A DNA stretch of 64,000 nt from Cyathus striatus (Eukaryota > Basidiomycota > Agaricomycetes > Agaricales > Nidulariaceae). The stretch is from positions 6,076,001 to 6,140,000 of the forward strand of contig JAOVFP010000001.1 of assembly GCA_025738555.1 (NCBI GenBank), written 5' to 3'. The notes beneath the pieces are model-generated. The model was not told the origin of the DNA. It saw only the letters and a list, made by a program, of their open reading frames with translations, and made no database searches. Below, in pieces: positions 32,909-45,132 of this stretch (its first letter is position 1; each line of letters starts with the position of its first letter). Made by a program: the position numbers and the translations under genes.

Positions 32909-35898
32909 ATGAGTGAAGAAAACTGTGCTTTAAATCAAAATGGCACATTGAAGGAGGCACACGACATTACGTGGTACAACGACCCTGACGATGAAATACC
33001 TATCTCTCAACCACCTAGTGTGAGCGGTATGAAAAAGAAAACAACCAAGAGATGGCTTGTAGAGGTAAGAGCTGAAGAGTATAAGATATTGGGCCTGATG
33101 CTAATGAAGAGAAGTCATTCTTAGATTTGGAAGCTGAGGTATCGACAGAGTCACCCACCGACGATGAAGCGGACACAGACCGTGCGGTATGTATTATGAC
33201 CTTCAAGAGGTAATATTATGCTAATTGCATAGACGACTTCATTGACGACCATTTCGATGACGAGGATATCGATGGCATGGACGACGAAGATAATATCCCT
33301 ATCAGCCGGCTGGCATTAACACGTGCTGTTGAATCAGCACCAAACCACGGTTTCATTGCATACTTGCTCGACAAGTACGGGAACAATGAAGGAAGTAGCG
33401 AATCGCCAAAGGAAACCAATTCACAGCTTACTGAGAGCAAGCATTCTATTAGCCATGAGGGAATACGTGACGATGACTGGCCGTTATTTGATGTTCCAGT
33501 GAAGGTAAGTGGAATCCGAGCTTGTTATGTTGAAAACAACTGTAATATGATTTCACAGGATGGAACAGAGGAACTTATTGTACATGCACTCTCATATCAA
33601 GCTGGCTCAAAGCATATACACAGTGCATTTGCATCAGTGTTTATTCCGGGTCACGTATATGTCGAGGCTCGTAACATTAGCGACATTCAGGCTGTCACTT
33701 CTATTTATCAAGACGTATATTCCAAATACATCTGCCCAGCGCCGACAGAGGCGTGGGTTTCTTTCTACAAAGTTAACGGGTCAATGTACATACCTTCTCA
33801 GCACACTTGGGTAAGGTTGAAAGGGAAATACCATTACAACCTCACCTTCATCACGAATGTATGCCAGTGCACTCTGCAGATTGACGTTATTCATCTTCCA
33901 CGAGTGATCTACAAGAGATCTTTGAAACGAAAGTGGTCCCCAGGCTCTTCACAGTCTCGCCCACACTGTAATCTGTTTAACCCCGATCTCGCAAGAAAGA
34001 CAAGCCTGGATAAATTTGTGGTTCAACACAAAGGTTCTGATAAAAATGTTATCACTGGATATCTTTTTTGCGGTTCATTCTATATGACGGAAGGATTTAT
34101 TCTACGACGAAAACTCGATATCGAAAAATTCTACCAGGTTGAAGCGATTCCAACAATGACAGAGCTAAGAGCTTTCCAGAACTGCAGGCATGTACCTGCT
34201 CAAATTCTGGACCACACGAGATGTGCAATACTGGCGTCAAGCATACAAATAGGTGATCAGGTAAAGGTATCACTAAATCACGGAACATACTCTATTGCTT
34301 CCGTTCAGGATATCCAAGAAGATAGTGCAATGTTAAGACTTGCCAATTCACATACAGGTGTATTCGTATATCCGTTAAGTCTGTTGCAGAAATGCTTTAA
34401 GCTTGGAGATGGTGTTCGAGTGATTTCTGGCGAGCATGAAGGATCGGTTGGAATGGTTATCAACAGTGAACCATATGGGAGGATTGGAGAGGACAATATC
34501 ATGATGGTCACTTTTCTGCTAAAGAAGGTAATATTCACCTGGGGAATAACATCATATATATATTCTAATATTACATAGAGTAATCACATACAGGTCCTAT
34601 CTTCGAATTTAGACTTCTGCGATGAAGTTCATTGAAATACGACATTTAGGTGGCAGGATAGCGACTTCGGCAGATTCCCTGCAAGCTCATCTAGCAATCG
34701 TACTGAGCCCGTTTCAATAGATGACAGGCTCATGCAAAACGATCGCTACAAATCTTTATATAGGTGTTACGTTATAATCAAAGCTGGTCCTCTGAAAGGA
34801 GAGCTTGGAATACTACACAATGTAAATTTCAATGGCGTCGCAGTAGTGGAGATACAGATGCATCTGATGACTTCAAATTGCTGTGAGAGCGTGTCATTGA
34901 AGGATATATTCATCCCCAGGTATCTACACAGTACATTATGCTTCTGCCAGTATCTAATAATACTTTACAGATTTAATAATTTGATGACAAATGTTCCAGA
35001 TTCCAGAAGTCTTCCTGAACAACCATTACCTCCTTGTTCAACACCACATTGGGAACACGATTATGGGATTGGATCACAGATGCCTGCATGGAATCCCAGT
35101 TCAAAAACTCCACAGGTAGCTTTATCACATTATTATTTGATTACCATCTCACACCACACAAAGTCAGGTTCTAGTCCCAATATCGAAGATCTTGAATTGT
35201 TATTTTTCGTCATCATAGTTAGTTCTTCAGATCATTAGACAAACTCACGAGACTTACCAGATACATTCATAGTTCCTGAGAACAACCCTTCACATCTTCC
35301 ATTGCAACCGTCTGCTTCGCTTCCGGAGTCAATGGGTATGTTTGTAGCAGGCACTGCAACCATTCCCACCAATGCTGGACCCAACTCATCAGATTGTTTC
35401 GATGGTGTGTAATTGTACAGCAATAGACGATATGTCAATGCTAACAATATTAATACAGGACATTGGATCACACGGCTAGTCAAATATAAATCGGATTTAA
35501 AAAGGAAAAAACTATGTACTATTATTGCTGGCTCCTTTCCGACACCCGACGACGCAGGATTTGAAAATGGACGTTATGAAAACTGAATTGGCAACTTTGT
35601 CGAGTTGGTGAATACCACAAAGTGTTTCCAACTTGACTTAGATGCCGATCCTACCGGCCCTGAAGGGTGCATTGATATACCCGCAAGATTTGTACGGATA
35701 GTATCTCCGGATAGGATGATCCAACGTGTCATAGTAGTGAATCCAGGAAACTTCGCTTTATTTGGACAAGAATTCCAGGTATACACAATGAACGGGGATG
35801 AGACCACAGTCCATCCTTGGAAAGGAAAGCTTAGATATGAAAACAGTAAGAGGAAAAATATACCAACTCATGATCTTGGAGTATTTTTGGGGAAGTAA
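32909..35898 (+). pseudogene. Spt5-like protein with KOW domains (one in-frame TGA)
   Basis: Start ATG 32909 (MSEENCALNQNGTLKEAHDI). Acidic exons follow (FIDDHFDDEDIDGMDDEDNI), as in the N-terminus of Spt5. The large exon from about 33560 has HIHSAFASVFIPGHVYVEAR (NGN-like), then WVRLKGKYHYNLTFITNV and a tail ending SRPHCNLFNPDLARK, which follows the Spt5 pattern of a KOW unit followed by LFNPxxAR. KOW units recur: KLGDGVRVISGEHEGSVGMV, and IIKAGPLKGELGILHNVN with VSLKDIFIP. Later exons have QMPAWNPSSKTPQ, like the Spt5 C-terminal repeats, and a final domain CIDIPARFVRIVSPDRMIQR to stop 35898. True Spt5 binds RNA polymerase II with Spt4 and controls elongation. This is a divergent, shorter relative. 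TGA at 35584-35586 breaks the last exon (YEN-IGNFVELV). It lies upstream of the Tnp2 gene on the same strand. Confidence 0.62.
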
Positions 35899-36149
35899 TG
35901 CATAGCATTTGGAGATATACCTATATCTTTGACCATAAGCACTATTGGAATTTATATGACATACTATACTATACTACACAAATAATACGAGAGGATGTTT
36001 GCATACAGGTATATGTATATACTGATCAGATAGACGAAATCTAGTCTGCGTTCTACGGGCTTCAGATTGATGTATAGTATTTACACGATCTACATGTATA
36101 TTGTTTGGTGAAGCTCTAGGAATCTGGAAAGCTTGAGAGTCACTTCAGG

Positions 36150-36650
36150 CCCCAGAATCCGATTAAACTATGTCAGCCAAAGCCAAATCCAACTCATGTA
36201 GAGTTTGAGACTGCCAACAATGCCAACGATGATTTGACTGATATCGAGTTTCTTCCGTCATTAGAGAAATCAGACTCCGAAGGAGCAGAGGAGGATGATA
36301 GTGACAATGTTATCGTCACTAATGAAGAGGTATGGTTCTCCTTCATGTGTATCAGTTACAAATTGCTTCTTAGATAGCCGTTTCTCCTGCCCAGTAAGCT
36401 ACCCTCTAAGCGGAAGCGTACTACAGGAGCTTCTAAGAAATTGGCAGCGATGAAGAGTCGTCATGATAATTCCAGTGATAGTGTGCGACCCCATCTGCTG
36501 GTGTGTTTTTCCTTCTTTTTTTTGAATGATTTATAGTTATCTGATATATTCAATAGGATTCTGAAGAAAACAATAGGCCAGTTAAGACACGAACGAAGAT
36601 GAATCCAATTTATCGGAAACGAAACACTGTCTCACTGGTTAGCGGTCTTG
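36150..36650 (+). pseudogene. Acidic/basic exon cluster, unidentified
   Basis: Exon-like stretches read QPKPNPTHVEFETANNANDD, then FLPSLEKSDSEGAEEDDSDN to a GTATGG donor at about 36331; LPSKRKRTTGASKKLAAMKS and HDNSSDSVRPHLL to a GTGTGT donor; and NRPVKTRTKMNPIYRKRNTV. The mix of an acidic exon and a basic exon resembles the N-terminal part of the gene at 17974-21455, so it could be the 5' remnant of another member. No conserved C-terminal part follows. Confidence 0.35.
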
Positions 36651-38007
36651 TTTAACATTTATGTTTGTTCTGACCTTCCTTTTTCTTCGACCTGTTGAAT
36701 TATTACTCTCATTTTATTCTTTCAAGTTTCAAAATAGCATAATTTAAGTATATATGAAAGCCTTGAACCGTCTATGGCCATATACTGTTACGGTACGATT
36801 GGCAGCGCTAACAGTTACTGGTGCAAGCCCTCTGACATCTAATTATGTAAAGATGCACCATGATATACAAAGGGTCTGTCTATATACTTCGAATGAAATT
36901 CTTGGGAGTATATACCATACAATTTTGCCAGCCAACAATATTCTAATCATTTCACTTACCATAATTGTCGCTGGCATTTCGAGATGCACTTGAACCATAG
37001 TAGCTATGAAAGTCTTAACTTTGCTTCAATACAGATGTAAGTGTAATATATTATTGGGCCTATTTCTCCCAGTCTTCATATATGACGCCAACCACCTCCA
37101 CGACCAACGAAGACTATAAAGGCAGCGACGACCACACTCAAGCTATGTACGATGTTTGATAACCTGGGGGACTGGCCCTCAATTACCCGCTCCCTGCTGA
37201 TCCACTGATATACTAAGATTTGTATGCCTACTTGACTGTAGTTAAAAACTGGTGAGTGGGAGAATTCCTGTACTACAGTGGAGAAATCACATCTAGTATA
37301 GATATATGAAAGATGAGTCTGTATTCCAGTTGTATAATAATGTATTGTATCTATAACGAGACCAAGTGGACAATCCAAGATAGTTCTTGTTATGTAGGGA
37401 CACACACGAGACATGCACTTGTTTCGATAAATGCATGGTTATTGAAATATATTGATGTACCGGAGTTCCCGGTGCAAGCCTTCTAACCGAGGCAAGCCTA
37501 TGATAATCATCGAAGCACATGTGTTTTATTAAATCCGGAGTCCCAGGGTGTGAACAGCTTCCCGCATGGCTACAAACAAAATGTGCTGAAGATAAATGTT
37601 TTGGTATCCAGAAGTGCAGGAGACGTAGTCTTGTTTTCGCTATGGTCCTCCAAGGTTCTAGGTCGATAATATCAGTGTAACTGTTGAAATCGTCTGGTCA
37701 TATGTAGACTGTAGCCAGTCAGGGCAGGTTGTGGAGCTTTCTTGATGTTCATGCAATTCCCGTGTTATCTGTTATTTTACCATATGCACCCAACCCTAAC
37801 GAACTTCTGTCAATATCTATCATATGCCAATCTTTGTCATTGATATTGCACATCAACTCTGGAGTTCTTGGCATCTTTATTGAACCCTCAATAACGGCGA
37901 TTGGTTTTACCCAATACCGAATTCCTCCCCTGTCGCTTCCTAGTCACTAATCACTGCAACCTGAATTCAATCCAAGCTGATAGCATATTCAATCTGTTTG
38001 CATTTCA
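36651..38007. other. Gene-free spacer
   Basis: I see nothing coding here. GTGCAAGCC-type words near 36823 and 37472 are too short to call a repeat. Confidence 0.35.
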
Positions 38008-41000
38008 ATGGCTCCTTTGGACGCTAGCACACCGAGACTTTGCCAATGTAACGTCTGTACTCAACATACAGTGTTTGACGCAGAGTCCAAGAAAAGGGTG
38101 CCAGGATTGATACTAAAGCGAGGAGTTTGGGTGATTCATCAAAAGAATTTTGCTAAATGGCAGAAAAATAACTTAGAGGTGACATTCCAAGAGGAATTTA
38201 GTGATGCTGTCATGAACACAACAATTGGCCAAGGAAGGCCTGCTGCAGCCGATAATCCCTTATTTTCTACCAGACGGATCAGAGACGATCAGATGGACAT
38301 AGATGGAGTTGAAGGATTTGCTGGGAATGACGAAAGGGAGGAAAATAATGATACACCTTGCGCTCCAGAGGGAGGTGAGCACTAGTCTTTCATGTATACA
38401 ATTTTTATTAATATTATAAACAATGTACAGACCAACCCGCACCGATCGTACCTCGGAGTGATTTCCTACCTACCCTAGAACAAAGATGTAAGATACTTTC
38501 CTTGTCCTGATCCATACCTATCAAGAAGAATTCGAGTGTCGAAGCTATTCATTCACTTATTCTGATATTACGTTTGAAAACGAAGATGGTGAAAATACTG
38601 AGGATGCGATTCCTGAAATATTTTTTAAGAGAAATCGTATGTTTAGTCTTCATAAGCTCTGGATCGAGAATGCAATAACTTCCCTTGGTGAAGAAGCAAT
38701 GTATCCAGATGATATCGAACTTGAATCAGTGAAGTTGAAAATCATACAAGATATGCAAAATCATTTGGCAACCTTGAATGATTCTATACTAACAGCGTGG
38801 AAGCACTGGTGCTCTGTGAAAATTGGAGATAACTCGCAGATTCCTCAAGTCATTGATTGCGGTGAGACTTATTTTATTTCACCTTAATGTTTCAAGCTCA
38901 TTTTAGCAAAGCGCGCTTTCACCGACATTGGTCTCGTATGGAAGCCATACCAGGACCTCTGCTAGCATGTCTTGCGACACCGGTTATTCTTCATCTATTA
39001 TCAGGTTTAGCCCGCCCTGGTAGCAATTTCCTTCTTGTAGCTTTGCAAGTAATTGTGGCAAGCTCTTGTATTACGTACGTGCAGAAGCTTGGATTGTTCA
39101 AACCCACCCAAGGAAATCCTTTAAAGATCGTAGGCGGGGCCTCTAGCTTTCCGATTGACATACACACTGCGATGGACGAATTCGAGCTCAATCCTGATGT
39201 CATAACGTATGCATGCTGTCCTAAATGTTATGCACTATATCCTCCGTGTTCCTCAAATCTGGGTGTAAATATGTACCCTGGAACTTGTACATTTCAAGCA
39301 TTTCCTGGGGATGATCTTTGCGGGGCTGATATATCACAGAAAAAGGATCGGGGTACAGCTTCTGTGCCAATCATGCCCTATGGATATCAGCCCATGGAGT
39401 CTTGGATAGCGCGAATCCTGTCACGGCCAGGATACATAGATAAGTTAAAAAATATACCAAATATTCAAGGCGATCCTCCAGCCATCCAAAAAGATGTATT
39501 CGACAGTGCCGCCTATCGCTCATTTTTAGGACCTGATAGAAATTTTTTTTTCAATAGTACCAAGGGCGAGTTACATCTCAGCTTTACTCTTAATGTTGAC
39601 TGGTTCAATCCATTCGGTCGAAAGCAGGCGGGAAAACACAGCTCTGTTGGCGGAATATATATGGTTTGTATGAATTTGCCCATCCACCTACATTATAGGA
39701 TAGAAAATGTCTATCTGGTTGGCATAATTCCAGGTCCAAATGAACCGGACATCGATGCAATGAATCACATACTACATCCTTTAGTTGAATCATTGCTAAA
39801 GCTATGGAGTCCTGGGATTCAATTTAAATGGCCAGCCTCACATCATTACACATATCTTGTACAATGTGCTCTACTCATAGTGGTGTCTGACCTTCCTGCT
39901 CTGCGGAAAGTTTCAGGATTTGTATCTCATACAGCACACCACTTTTGTTCCTTCTGCAAGTTGCTTTGAAGCAATATTAGCAATTTAAATTACAAAACCT
40001 GGGAATGCTGTACACGCGAGGAACACCTAGCAGCTGCACACAAATATCGAGATGCTCTGAATCATGAAACATGTCTTATTGGGCTGCAAGAATCCGGTAT
40101 ACGGTGGTCTGAACTCTTACGCCTCCCATATTGGGATCCAACGCGCTACGCTGTGGTAGATTCTATGCATAATCTATTTCTTGGAATTCTACAGAATCAC
40201 TGCTGCATTTCATGGGGGATGGATAGCAGTGTCGCTCCTGACAAACGTATGCTTTCACATTCCCCTGAGGAACAAAAGCACTTTTTTCTATCATTTTCTG
40301 ACATGTCACGCTTTTTCCATCATTTTCCAGCATGTCACACTTTTTCTATCATTTTCCAACATGTCACGCTTTTTCCAACATTTTTCAGCATGTCACACAT
40401 GTCACCCCTTTTCCAACAGTTTCCAGCATGTCACACTTTTTCCCTTGTCACATTGATCACCAATAATGTATTGACAACTTGCTTATTCAACAAACAACTA
40501 TCACTGATAGTCTAATGAGAGTCCTATCAATCTAGTCTCAAATTACTATTGAGACCTGAGTGAGAGAGGTTTGAGTTTTGTGAAAATTTATCATTTAACT
40601 CTCACCTGACTCTCACCTAACTCTCATCTAACTCTCATCTGACTGTCATTTCAGGCAAAAAATCTCAACCTACTCTCAACTGACTCTCAATCTACTCTCA
40701 GAGAGTCTCAACTGACTATCAACTGACTCTCTGATAGTCAGTTGAAACATGTGGCTAAGTGTCACGACCTCCATCTGACTACCTTTTCTTCCGAATTTTC
40801 ATTAATTTTATCACTTAGCGTGTAGAGAACCCCAACGTTGAAATCAAGGTACCCATGGCTCACACAGCGCCCGTCTACAACCTCCCTCTTCCAGGGGAGA
40901 GACCGATAGTTTTGGACCAGGCAGTGATCACGGAGATCACAACAGATATTAAGAACACGACTTTTCCTTCCTGGCTTACCAGGCCCCCTCAGGAATTAGG

Positions 41001-42250
41001 CACAAGGAAAGGTGGAAAATTAATTGCAGACCAGTGGAGGACTCTCTGTACGGTGTGTCTGGTGATTACTCTCACACGCCTGTGGGGCCGAGAGGAAGCG
41101 TCTCCTTGCCATAAAGATTTGTTGAAAAACTTCATTGACGTAGTCATTGCCATCAGGTGGAGTACCATGTGGTCGACGTTGGAGAAAAATATCCAGATTG
41201 TGGAAAAACATCTACATTCCTATTTAAGTTCTTTTATAGTTCTATTCTCTGCTGAAGAACTGAAACCGAATCATCACCTCAGCTTACATCTGGCTGAATG
41301 CATGAGAAATTTTGGACCAGTGCATGGTTGGTGGACATTTGCATTTGAACGATACAATGGTATAATTCAAAAAACGAACACCAATAGCAAATTCAGTTCG
41401 TTGTTACTTTAAATTATACTAAATACGTTCTGAAAGCTCTTCAATATAATTAGGCGAGCTAGAGTTGACATTTTTAAGAAGTTTTTGCCGCGGAGGAAAT
41501 ATTAAGGCCTTGATGACGTGTGAAGGTATCCCAGATGTGCTAGAGCAACTAAAGCCTGCCTTTCAGCAATATTTTGGAACAGAGTTGAAGGGAACATTGA
41601 CAAGTGATCTTCTTGCACTTGGGGCAAGTGGCGAACTTATACAACAAGCGGTGTGGTATGAGAACAAGGGTGTCAGTACTCTTTCCGATGGAGAATATGA
41701 AGAGTTTCTCGTGATGCTAAACGGGAAGACTGCTGGTTTTCAATATGCCCACCACAGAACTGCTCGCATTGATGATTTATTTCCTTTAAGCCCCTACGTG
41801 CAACTATATCGTAGGCTAAGGGGCCAGGGCATTGCGTATTGTACAGTGCAAGAGTCAGCGGGAAATTCTCAAATATTATTCAGGACTAATAACTGTGCAG
41901 TTGCTGGGCAAATCGAGAAGATATTTGTTCATAAACGGCAGTTACGTGAAGGTAATAAGGCAGAATATTTTCTTACTGTTAGGAGATATTGTGAACTTTC
42001 CTGGGATAATGAACATCTGGATCCCTACCACCTGAATCCATTGTTACAGGTTCAGCTGACATACAGTGATTTTGATGACAATATCTTTGTCATTGCCGAA
42101 GAGGATGTGATTTGCCATGTTGTTACATGTCCTTATGGTGATCCTGCGACTTCAAAACCAGCGAAGGTCATATTATCATTAAACAGAGTGAGCACACATG
42201 CATTATTAGTACTTTTCTTTGCCGCTTATCCTCATTATCTGGAAGAATGA
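38008..42250 (+). pseudogene. Tnp2-type (CACTA-like) transposase, interrupted
   Basis: The N-terminal exon (38008) has a CxC pair (CQCNVCTQHT) and an acidic tail. The core has CCPKCYALYPPCSSN, MYPGTCTFQAFPGDDLCGAD, YGYQPMESWIARILSRPGYI, FTLNVDWFNPFGRKQAGKHS, GGIYMVCMNLPIHLHYRIEN, LVGIIPGPNEPDIDAMNHIL, HTAHHFCSFCKLL, RWSELLRLPYWDPTRYAVV and DSMHNLFLGILQNHC, an almost complete Tnp2-family signature. The C-terminal half has KLIADQWRTLCTVCLVITLT, AECMRNFGPVHGWWTFAFER and YNGIIQ; after a 59-base intron it runs through GIPDVLEQLKPAFQQYFGTE to a stop at 42250. Transposases of this type cut and paste CACTA elements. Two lesions are visible: TGA at 39967-39969, with the frame open on both sides, and a non-coding insert of about 560 bases (40290-40850). 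I found no convincing CACTA termini. Confidence 0.85.
40290..40850. mobile_element. Insert of TGTCACAC/ACTCTCA repeats inside the Tnp2 gene
   Basis: From 40300 to 40455 a ~30-base repeat alternates CTTTTTCCATCATTTTCC with AGCATGTCACA. From 40535 to 40745 the sequence is built of ACTCTCA, CTCAACTGA and their inverses (GATAGTCAGTTGA near 40732). Both sequence types occur in the palindromic element at 9943-13841, in its arms and in its core (11795-11835). The transposase frame ends just before (HSPEEQKHFF) and resumes just after (PLPGERPIVLDQAVITEIT), so this is a later insertion or expansion of that repeat family. Confidence 0.6.
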
Positions 42251-43060
42251 ATCATAGTTGTTAGCGAGATAAATGTTGGGATTGTTGTAAATGCAGACTT
42301 TTTAACTGATTTCTTACCTAATTTAATATCTGATTTGCTTACTTAGTATGGAAAGCTGGACAGAACATAGAAATCCACAGTTTGTGTTCGTTATAATTTG
42401 ACTGCAAGCATGAAACTTGGTTGAGTGCGACATGTGGCTATTTATGCGAGCATTAATATAGTACTAATGCTTATTCAGGTTCACTTTCAACTTGCTCTCA
42501 ATGCGAAAGGACCTATGCGTGTTGAGCATAAATATATAAGTTTAACTTATCACGCTCATGTTCACTCTCAATGTAATTGAGATTGTTTGTGAATAAATAT
42601 AGGCGAATAAAAGCCTATTTTGGTATGGTTTTTTAGACACATCCATACAATACAAAATTTAGAAAGACTATGCTGTCGTTTTCAGTCCTAATTCTTATAT
42701 ATTACATTTCTATCGTCAATCAGCACTTAGTGTTCATCAGGGGTTAGTGTTCGGCATTTTTGATTACCTTCCCGACCTTTATTTCTCTCAAAACTTCACT
42801 TACAACTATTCCTTACTTCAATAAACACAAATACCACTTTTTTTTGTCAGTATGAGCCCATTTACTGTGTTTATGTTTTTGGAAGTCGTCACGCTGGCCG
42901 TGTTACGGCTGAGCGGAATTTTAATGAAATGATCATTTTTTGATGGCGTCAAACATCACGTGTCCACGTTTAAAGTCGATACTTGCATATGACACTAAGT
43001 GCTTGGGCTGGCTCTCAAGCCTCTGGGATATTATGGCTAACGGCAGTTCGTGAAGCCAAA
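42251..43060. other. Spacer with a short inverted repeat
   Basis: GCACTTAGTGT at about 42723-42733 has its inverse ACACTAAGTGC at about 42991-43001. CACTTAGTG could be a CACTA-type terminus of the Tnp2 element, but no partner was found at the left side. No gene was recognised. Confidence 0.35.
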
Positions 43061-43069
43061 GTCATGCAT

Positions 43070-43400
43070 TTCACAATGAAGATTATGAGAAAATCATCCT
43101 AGCTGCAATTGCTGCTAAAAGGGATGGAACTTACAAATTCTGGAGAGATGCTGCCAAAGCATACGATGTAAGTTAACTATTACTTGAATTTTCTCTTCAT
43201 TTTGTGTCGTAGCTCATATATAAACAGTTTATATTAATATGAATACCCTTCGACAACGTTCAAATGGAAGGCACACATGTTACAAGGATGTGGGCAAACA
43301 GCAGCAACCCCTGAACCCCACTCAGGAAGTCACACTTTGGATTGGTCAAAATGTGACATGGAGGCTGGTCAGCCATGGGATCTTCGTACACTATGAGACC
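43070..43400 (+). pseudogene. Possible pogo/CENP-B-type transposase N-terminus remnant
   Basis: A stretch reading NEDYEKIILAAIAAKRDGTY, FWRDAAKAYDV ends at a GTAAGT donor at 43168. After an intron, SNGRHTCYKDVGKQQQPLNP, TQEVTLWIGQNVTWRLVSHG follows. This matches the layout of a psq helix-turn-helix (xAxxAxxxxxYxxxxxAAxAYxV) followed by a CENP-B-type helix-turn-helix (LxxxxExxLxxWI). No DDE domain follows. Weak but orderly similarity. Confidence 0.35.
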
Positions 43401-44742
43401 ATGCTACTGAGTTGATGGTCCATAAAGCTCAACAGAAGTACGGTTGAATGAGGTTGGATTTACGGTCTGATGAGTATGGGAATAAAAACAGAGATTTTCG
43501 AGGCTGCAAAAAGTCATTGAATAGATTTATCTTTAAAATAGTGAAAAATGAACCGGTTCTGAGTTTACGGTGACACCTAAGTATGGTACACTGGGTCACA
43601 GCGCAGGCTTTAACTACGGTGAATTTATTAATCTGTAAGTGATATCATGCATTAAGGATTTTATGTCCTCTGAACCCTAGAGATTGCCGGGAGCTCAGCT
43701 ATTATTCTAGTCAGTAGTTTGTTTGGTTTGGGCATGAACATGAACATGGATGTATTCATGCTCACATTAATTATAATTGAGTTTTGATTGTGAGAGTGAT
43801 AGGTATTACTATTCACGCCAAATTCAAGCTTACGTATGTATTATAGACTGAGAATCTTATAATATCAATACTCATGCCTTGAAAGTGAATTACAGACCAA
43901 TGCTACCAAGATGACAACATAATATTTCGTGAGGGTATGATAAGGAATATTTCCGATGCGTACAAGAACTAAATACAGTACTAATGATACAGTCAAGAAG
44001 TACCGAAAATGTATAATACAATAATAGTACATGCAACAAAAAGACGTATAAAGTCAAAAGAAAATGATTTCAAGTCTTATAGGAAGTTGAGGACTGGGAG
44101 AGTATAAAATGAAAGTACTTACTACACAGGGTAACAAATATGATCCCAGCCAACTGAGCAATATGTACGCTTTCCAGTCTGGACGACAAATTCGAGGTAC
44201 TGACAGGATTCGATGTGTAAGTATCAAGTACTAGTAATAGAAATGAATCACTTACTTTATATTTATTCTTTTTATGTTCGATAATTTGGTCCACCGTTCC
44301 TGACCTCTATATTGGTCCAAGTCTACGACCTCTGTGGTATCTTTGATCGATTAGTATCATGACACGGTTTCCACACTATGTACATGTTAGCTCAAAAAGA
44401 AGCAAAATTAAACACATACTTCGTAGGTTGCTAACATTTCTTCGTACTTGGGATGTCAAATAGGTGGGATCCTCTTGGGCATCTACAAGAATAGAAGATA
44501 TTAGTTAGCATATAACAAAAATGGTCAAGTAAAAAATACCGTCGCCAATGGTAGAAGATTTTGGCACTGACAAAGTTGTTTATCAATGGCATTGCATTCC
44601 AAACAAAGATGAATAATGATAATAATTGGATAGAGCAGATTGACTACTCTATGGGATGGATGGTAGGGCATTATATCGCTGCGGTAGGATGTGTGTGAGA
44701 AACAATAGGTGTGGGGGCGGGATACCGTGATCAGCGGAGCGG
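43401..44742. other. AT-rich, no gene recognised
   Basis: CATGAACATGAACATGGATG near 43733-43752 is a local repeat. Nothing else stands out. Confidence 0.35.
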
Positions 44743-45132
44743 GTGCATGGGAGTGATACGCAGTGGGTTATCTCTGATCTTGGTGGCATTAAGCACATCA
44801 TCGGTATAGGGGTGACATGGGATGGTCTGAACCATAAGATATTTCTCTCTCAGACCAATCTAATAGATAAGATAGTATCACAATTTGGACAAATCAACAC
44901 GAGTTCGGTCAGCACACTCATGGAACCTGGTCTCAAGCTCCGCCGCTCAGATAAATTATCATTCAATTTCAACACATGCTCACAACTAGAAAAGCTACCA
45001 TACAGATCACTCGTGGGTTGTCTCATATATTTGTCCATTGGCACTTGCCTCAATATATCAAACGTGGTTCCACACTTATACCAGTTGTCACAGCTATGCC
45101 CATTGGAACGCAAAATATACAACTTACCCTAG
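44743..45132 (+). pseudogene. Ty1/copia reverse transcriptase remnant
   Basis: The frame reads WVISDLGGIKHIIGIGVTWD, then HKIFLSQTNLIDKIVSQFGQ, LMEPGLKLRR and KLPYRSLVGCLIYLSIGTCL. This is the C-terminal (thumb and connection) pattern of copia RT: F.M.DLG....LGI...RD......LSQ..YI...L..F, then PYR..VGSLMYL..GTRPD. It lacks the YVDD part and everything downstream. It differs from the copia scrap at 28.5 kb, which covers another domain. Confidence 0.75.

Noticed and set aside
33277..34578. The 433-codon frame taken as one uninterrupted gene.
   Set aside because: It contains at least one intron with good signals (about 33503-33558, GTAAGT...ACAG) that happens to be open, and it continues into further exons.
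40153..40515. A 120-codon frame running into the repeat insert as a genuine protein end.
   Set aside because: After about 40290 the residues come from the TGTCACAC repeat; the true transposase frame resumes near 40855.
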